From Chloroflexota bacterium (GTDB lineage Bacteria; Chloroflexota; Chloroflexia; JAMDCE01): a stretch of DNA of 6,925 bases. The notes below the pieces were generated by a model that did not search any database, was not told the DNA's origin, and was given only the letters and a program-made list of their open reading frames with translations. The translations under genes were made by a program, and so were the position numbers. The DNA lies in the NCBI GenBank assembly GCA_023489135.1, contig JAMDCE010000682.1, positions 1 through 6,925 of the forward strand. Reading direction: 5' to 3'. This document shows positions 5,161 to 6,925 of the stretch, piece by piece (positions within the stretch are counted from its first letter, which is position 1; each line of letters begins with the position of its first letter).

Positions 5161-6837
5161 ATGACAAAGAACCTCGTGACTGATGCTCAGACCCTGGCGA
5201 CCCTTAGATCGACTTTCGGCTATACCTCTTTTCGACCACTCCAGGCGGAGATCGTGCGATCGATTCTGCAGGGACAGGATGTCTTTGTCCTTATGCCTAC
5301 AGGTGGTGGGAAATCGCTCTGCTATCAGTTGCCAGCCCTGCTGCTCGATGGTCTGACGGTAGTAGTTTCGCCCTTGATTGCGTTGATGAAGGATCAGGTG
5401 GATGGGCTGCGAGCGCTGGGCGTGGCCGCTACCTTTATCAATAGCTCGCTCGATTCATTTGAGATTGGCCAGCGCCAGGCAGCAGTGGCCCGAGGCGAGG
5501 TAAAGCTGCTCTACGTTGCCCCTGAACGCTTGATGTTGGCGGGATTCCTCCATTTGCTCTCGTCGGTACGACTCACATTCTTCGCCATAGACGAGGCGCA
5601 CTGCATTTCCGAGTGGGGCCACGATTTCCGGCCTGAATACCGCGAGCTCAAGCGACTTCGGGGCATCTTTCCATCGACCACTCTCGGCGCCTTCACAGCC
5701 ACTGCAACACGACGCGTGCAGGACGACATCAAGGCTCAGCTTGGCCTGCAGAAGGCTGCAAGCTTCCAGGGAAGCTTCAATCGCCCCAACCTGTTCTACG
5801 AGGTTAGGCCGAAACAAGACGCCTTCGAGCAATTGGTGGCTTATCTACGCGAGCACCGGCAGGCATCGGGAATTGTGTATTGCAACACCCGTGCCGAAAC
5901 GGAGCGCCTGGCAGCGAAGCTTCAATCCTGTGGATTTAGCGCCACGGCCTATCACGCCGGTCTTGAGAGCGACGATCGCCGGCAAAGGCAAGAGGCGTTT
6001 ATCAAGGACGATAAACAGATAATAGTTGCGACCATCGCCTTCGGAATGGGGATCGACAAGCCTGACGTCAGATTCGTGATACACTTCGATCTGCCGAAAT
6101 CGCTCGAAGGCTACTATCAGGAGAGCGGCAGGGCCGGCCGCGACGGAGAGCCAAGCGATTGCATCCTCTTTTATAGCTATGGCGACGTGGCCAGGCATCG
6201 ACACTTCATCGACCAGAAGCCGTCTGCCGAAGAGCGGAAAGTTGCGGTTCAGCAACTGCAGAAAATGGTCGACTGGGCAACAAGCACTGTGTGTCGTCGA
6301 CGTGGCTTACTACGGTACTTCGACGAGCCCCTCGCCGGGCAATCCCTTCCCTGTTGTGACGTCTGTCGCGCCCCGGCAGAGGAGGTCGACTACACCGTGC
6401 CTGCGCAGATGTTTCTCTCGTGCGCCTTGCGGACTGGCGAGAGATTTGGCAGCGTCCATCTCATCGACGTACTGCGAGGGTCGCGCGGCGAGCGGGTCCT
6501 CCGCCACGGTCACGATAAACTCTCGACCTACGGCATCGGCAGGGACCGCTCAAGAGAGGAATGGAGATACATAGCCAGGGAGCTGACGAGCGTGCTCTTC
6601 CGCCGTACGTCATCTTTCACGACGCGACGCTCAAGCAGATGGCGGCAGAGATGCCAGCAGATAGCGAGCACCTGCTGCGCATTCAAGGTGTCGGGCAGCG
6701 CAGGCTGCTCGATTATGGCGACGCGTTCCTGGACTGCATCGCTCAGTACGTGGCGCAGACAGGAGCCCGCCCATCTTATGCCTCGAATGTTCGTGGACCG
6801 AGGCTGCAGCCCCAACGAAAGCGTTCAGGCGAGTTGA
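5161..6837 (+). CDS. recQ: RecQ ATP-dependent DNA helicase, frameshifted after residue ~475
   Basis: RecQ is a 3'-5' superfamily 2 helicase acting in recombination and replication-fork repair. From ATG 5161, where family similarity begins, the visible motifs are: FRPLQ (24-28, motif 0), Walker A PTGGGKS (46-52), SPLIALMKDQV (70-80), DEAH (144-147) with the aromatic-rich loop EWGHDFRPEY (151-160), TATAT (179-183), YHAGL (264-268), FGMGIDKPDVRFVIH (294-308) and QESGRAGRDG (320-329). The zinc region has Cys378, Cys398, Cys399 and Cys402. The RQC domain starts at ~410 and is genuine only to IAREL (471-475). After that the frame reads 83 unrelated residues to a TGA at 6835-6837, while the true C-terminus continues in another frame. 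The helicase core is intact and could still work. The loss of part of the winged helix and of HRDC argues for a decayed or altered protein. A GTG start at 4951 is rejected. Confidence 0.9.
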   Translation: MTKNLVTDAQTLATLRSTFGYTSFRPLQAEIVRSILQGQDVFVLMPTGGGKSLCYQLPALLLDGLTVVVSPLIALMKDQVDGLRALGVAATFINSSLDSFEIGQRQAAVARGEVKLLYVAPERLMLAGFLHLLSSVRLTFFAIDEAHCISEWGHDFRPEYRELKRLRGIFPSTTLGAFTATATRRVQDDIKAQLGLQKAASFQGSFNRPNLFYEVRPKQDAFEQLVAYLREHRQASGIVYCNTRAETERLAAKLQSCGFSATAYHAGLESDDRRQRQEAFIKDDKQIIVATIAFGMGIDKPDVRFVIHFDLPKSLEGYYQESGRAGRDGEPSDCILFYSYGDVARHRHFIDQKPSAEERKVAVQQLQKMVDWATSTVCRRRGLLRYFDEPLAGQSLPCCDVCRAPAEEVDYTVPAQMFLSCALRTGERFGSVHLIDVLRGSRGERVLRHGHDKLSTYGIGRDRSREEWRYIARELTSVLFRRTSSFTTRRSSRWRQRCQQIASTCCAFKVSGSAGCSIMATRSWTASLSTWRRQEPAHLMPRMFVDRGCSPNESVQAS

Positions 6838-6925
6838 GTGACACCGTGAAGGCAACCATCAGCCTGTTCAACCAGGAAAGAACGGTGGCGGATATAGCCT
6901 CCATTCGTCAGTTGGCGCTGACAAC
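6582..6925 (+). pseudogene. recQ: recQ C-terminal remnant (HRDC plus helix-turn-helix-like tail), out of frame and cut by the window edge
   Basis: Reading codons from 6582 gives ADERALPPYVIFHDATLKQM followed by AAEMPADSEHLLRIQGVGQRR and LLDYGDAFLDCIAQYV, a typical HRDC domain. It is preceded by the linker that normally precedes HRDC in RecQ. After a basic linker (about 6765-6834) comes SDTVKATISLFNQERTVADI and then ASIRQLALT, like the extra helix-turn-helix segment at the end of many long RecQ proteins. The frame stays open to 6925. It is one base out of phase with the helicase part (codon starts shift from 1 to 0 modulo 3). I see no start codon with a ribosome site for independent translation, so it is taken as a disconnected piece of the same gene. 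Confidence 0.8.

Noticed and set aside
6580..6605. Programmed ribosomal frameshift in recQ
   Set aside because: There is no slippery heptamer or downstream structure, and about 70 residues are also missing, which a frameshift would not restore.

Overview
The window carries five protein-coding loci in a moderately GC-rich bacterial chromosome. They are: the 3' end of a HemY-type porphyrin(ogen) oxidase gene (+), a small two-helix membrane protein gene (-), a membrane-anchored GAF/HD-GYP phosphodiesterase gene (-), a secreted subtilisin-like protease gene with a tryptophan-rich pentapeptide-repeat tail (-), and a recQ helicase gene (+) that looks broken. The features that fit Chloroflexota or deep-branching Actinomycetota best are the FAD-type HemY, GTG starts, strong AGGAGGT ribosome sites, a nearly leaderless recQ promoter and the repeat-tailed S8 protease. 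This placement is an inference; nothing in the window fixes the phylum.

Layout. Bases 2-394 encode the last 130 residues of the HemY-like oxidase, followed by a perfect 15-bp-stem hairpin (411-443) that probably ends transcription from both sides. The convergent 83-residue membrane-protein gene (524-775) has a near-ideal Shine-Dalgarno site. Its 285-bp upstream region holds a cluster of GGTCTA/TCTATT-type half-sites, mostly phased 11 bp apart, and a 12-bp inverted repeat complementary to its own ribosome site. Next come the HD-GYP gene (1061-2983) and, 48 bp upstream of it on the same strand, the protease gene (3032-4714, GTG start with signal peptide). These two are probably co-transcribed from a promoter near 4799-4826.

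A 446-bp divergent spacer separates the protease from recQ. The recQ coding sequence most likely starts at ATG 5161, directly behind a TTGCAA-N17-TATAAT promoter. The helicase core, zinc region and first part of the RQC winged helix are intact. Near 6582 the reading frame jumps and about 70 residues seen in standard RecQ proteins are absent. The HRDC domain and a helix-turn-helix-like tail continue in another frame to the window's end.

The most noteworthy items are the out-of-frame internal deletion in recQ, the WDNVA repeat tail of the protease (amino-acid sequence conserved while codons vary), and the phased repeat array before the small membrane-protein gene. No RNA genes, CRISPR arrays, insertion sequences or phage genes were seen.
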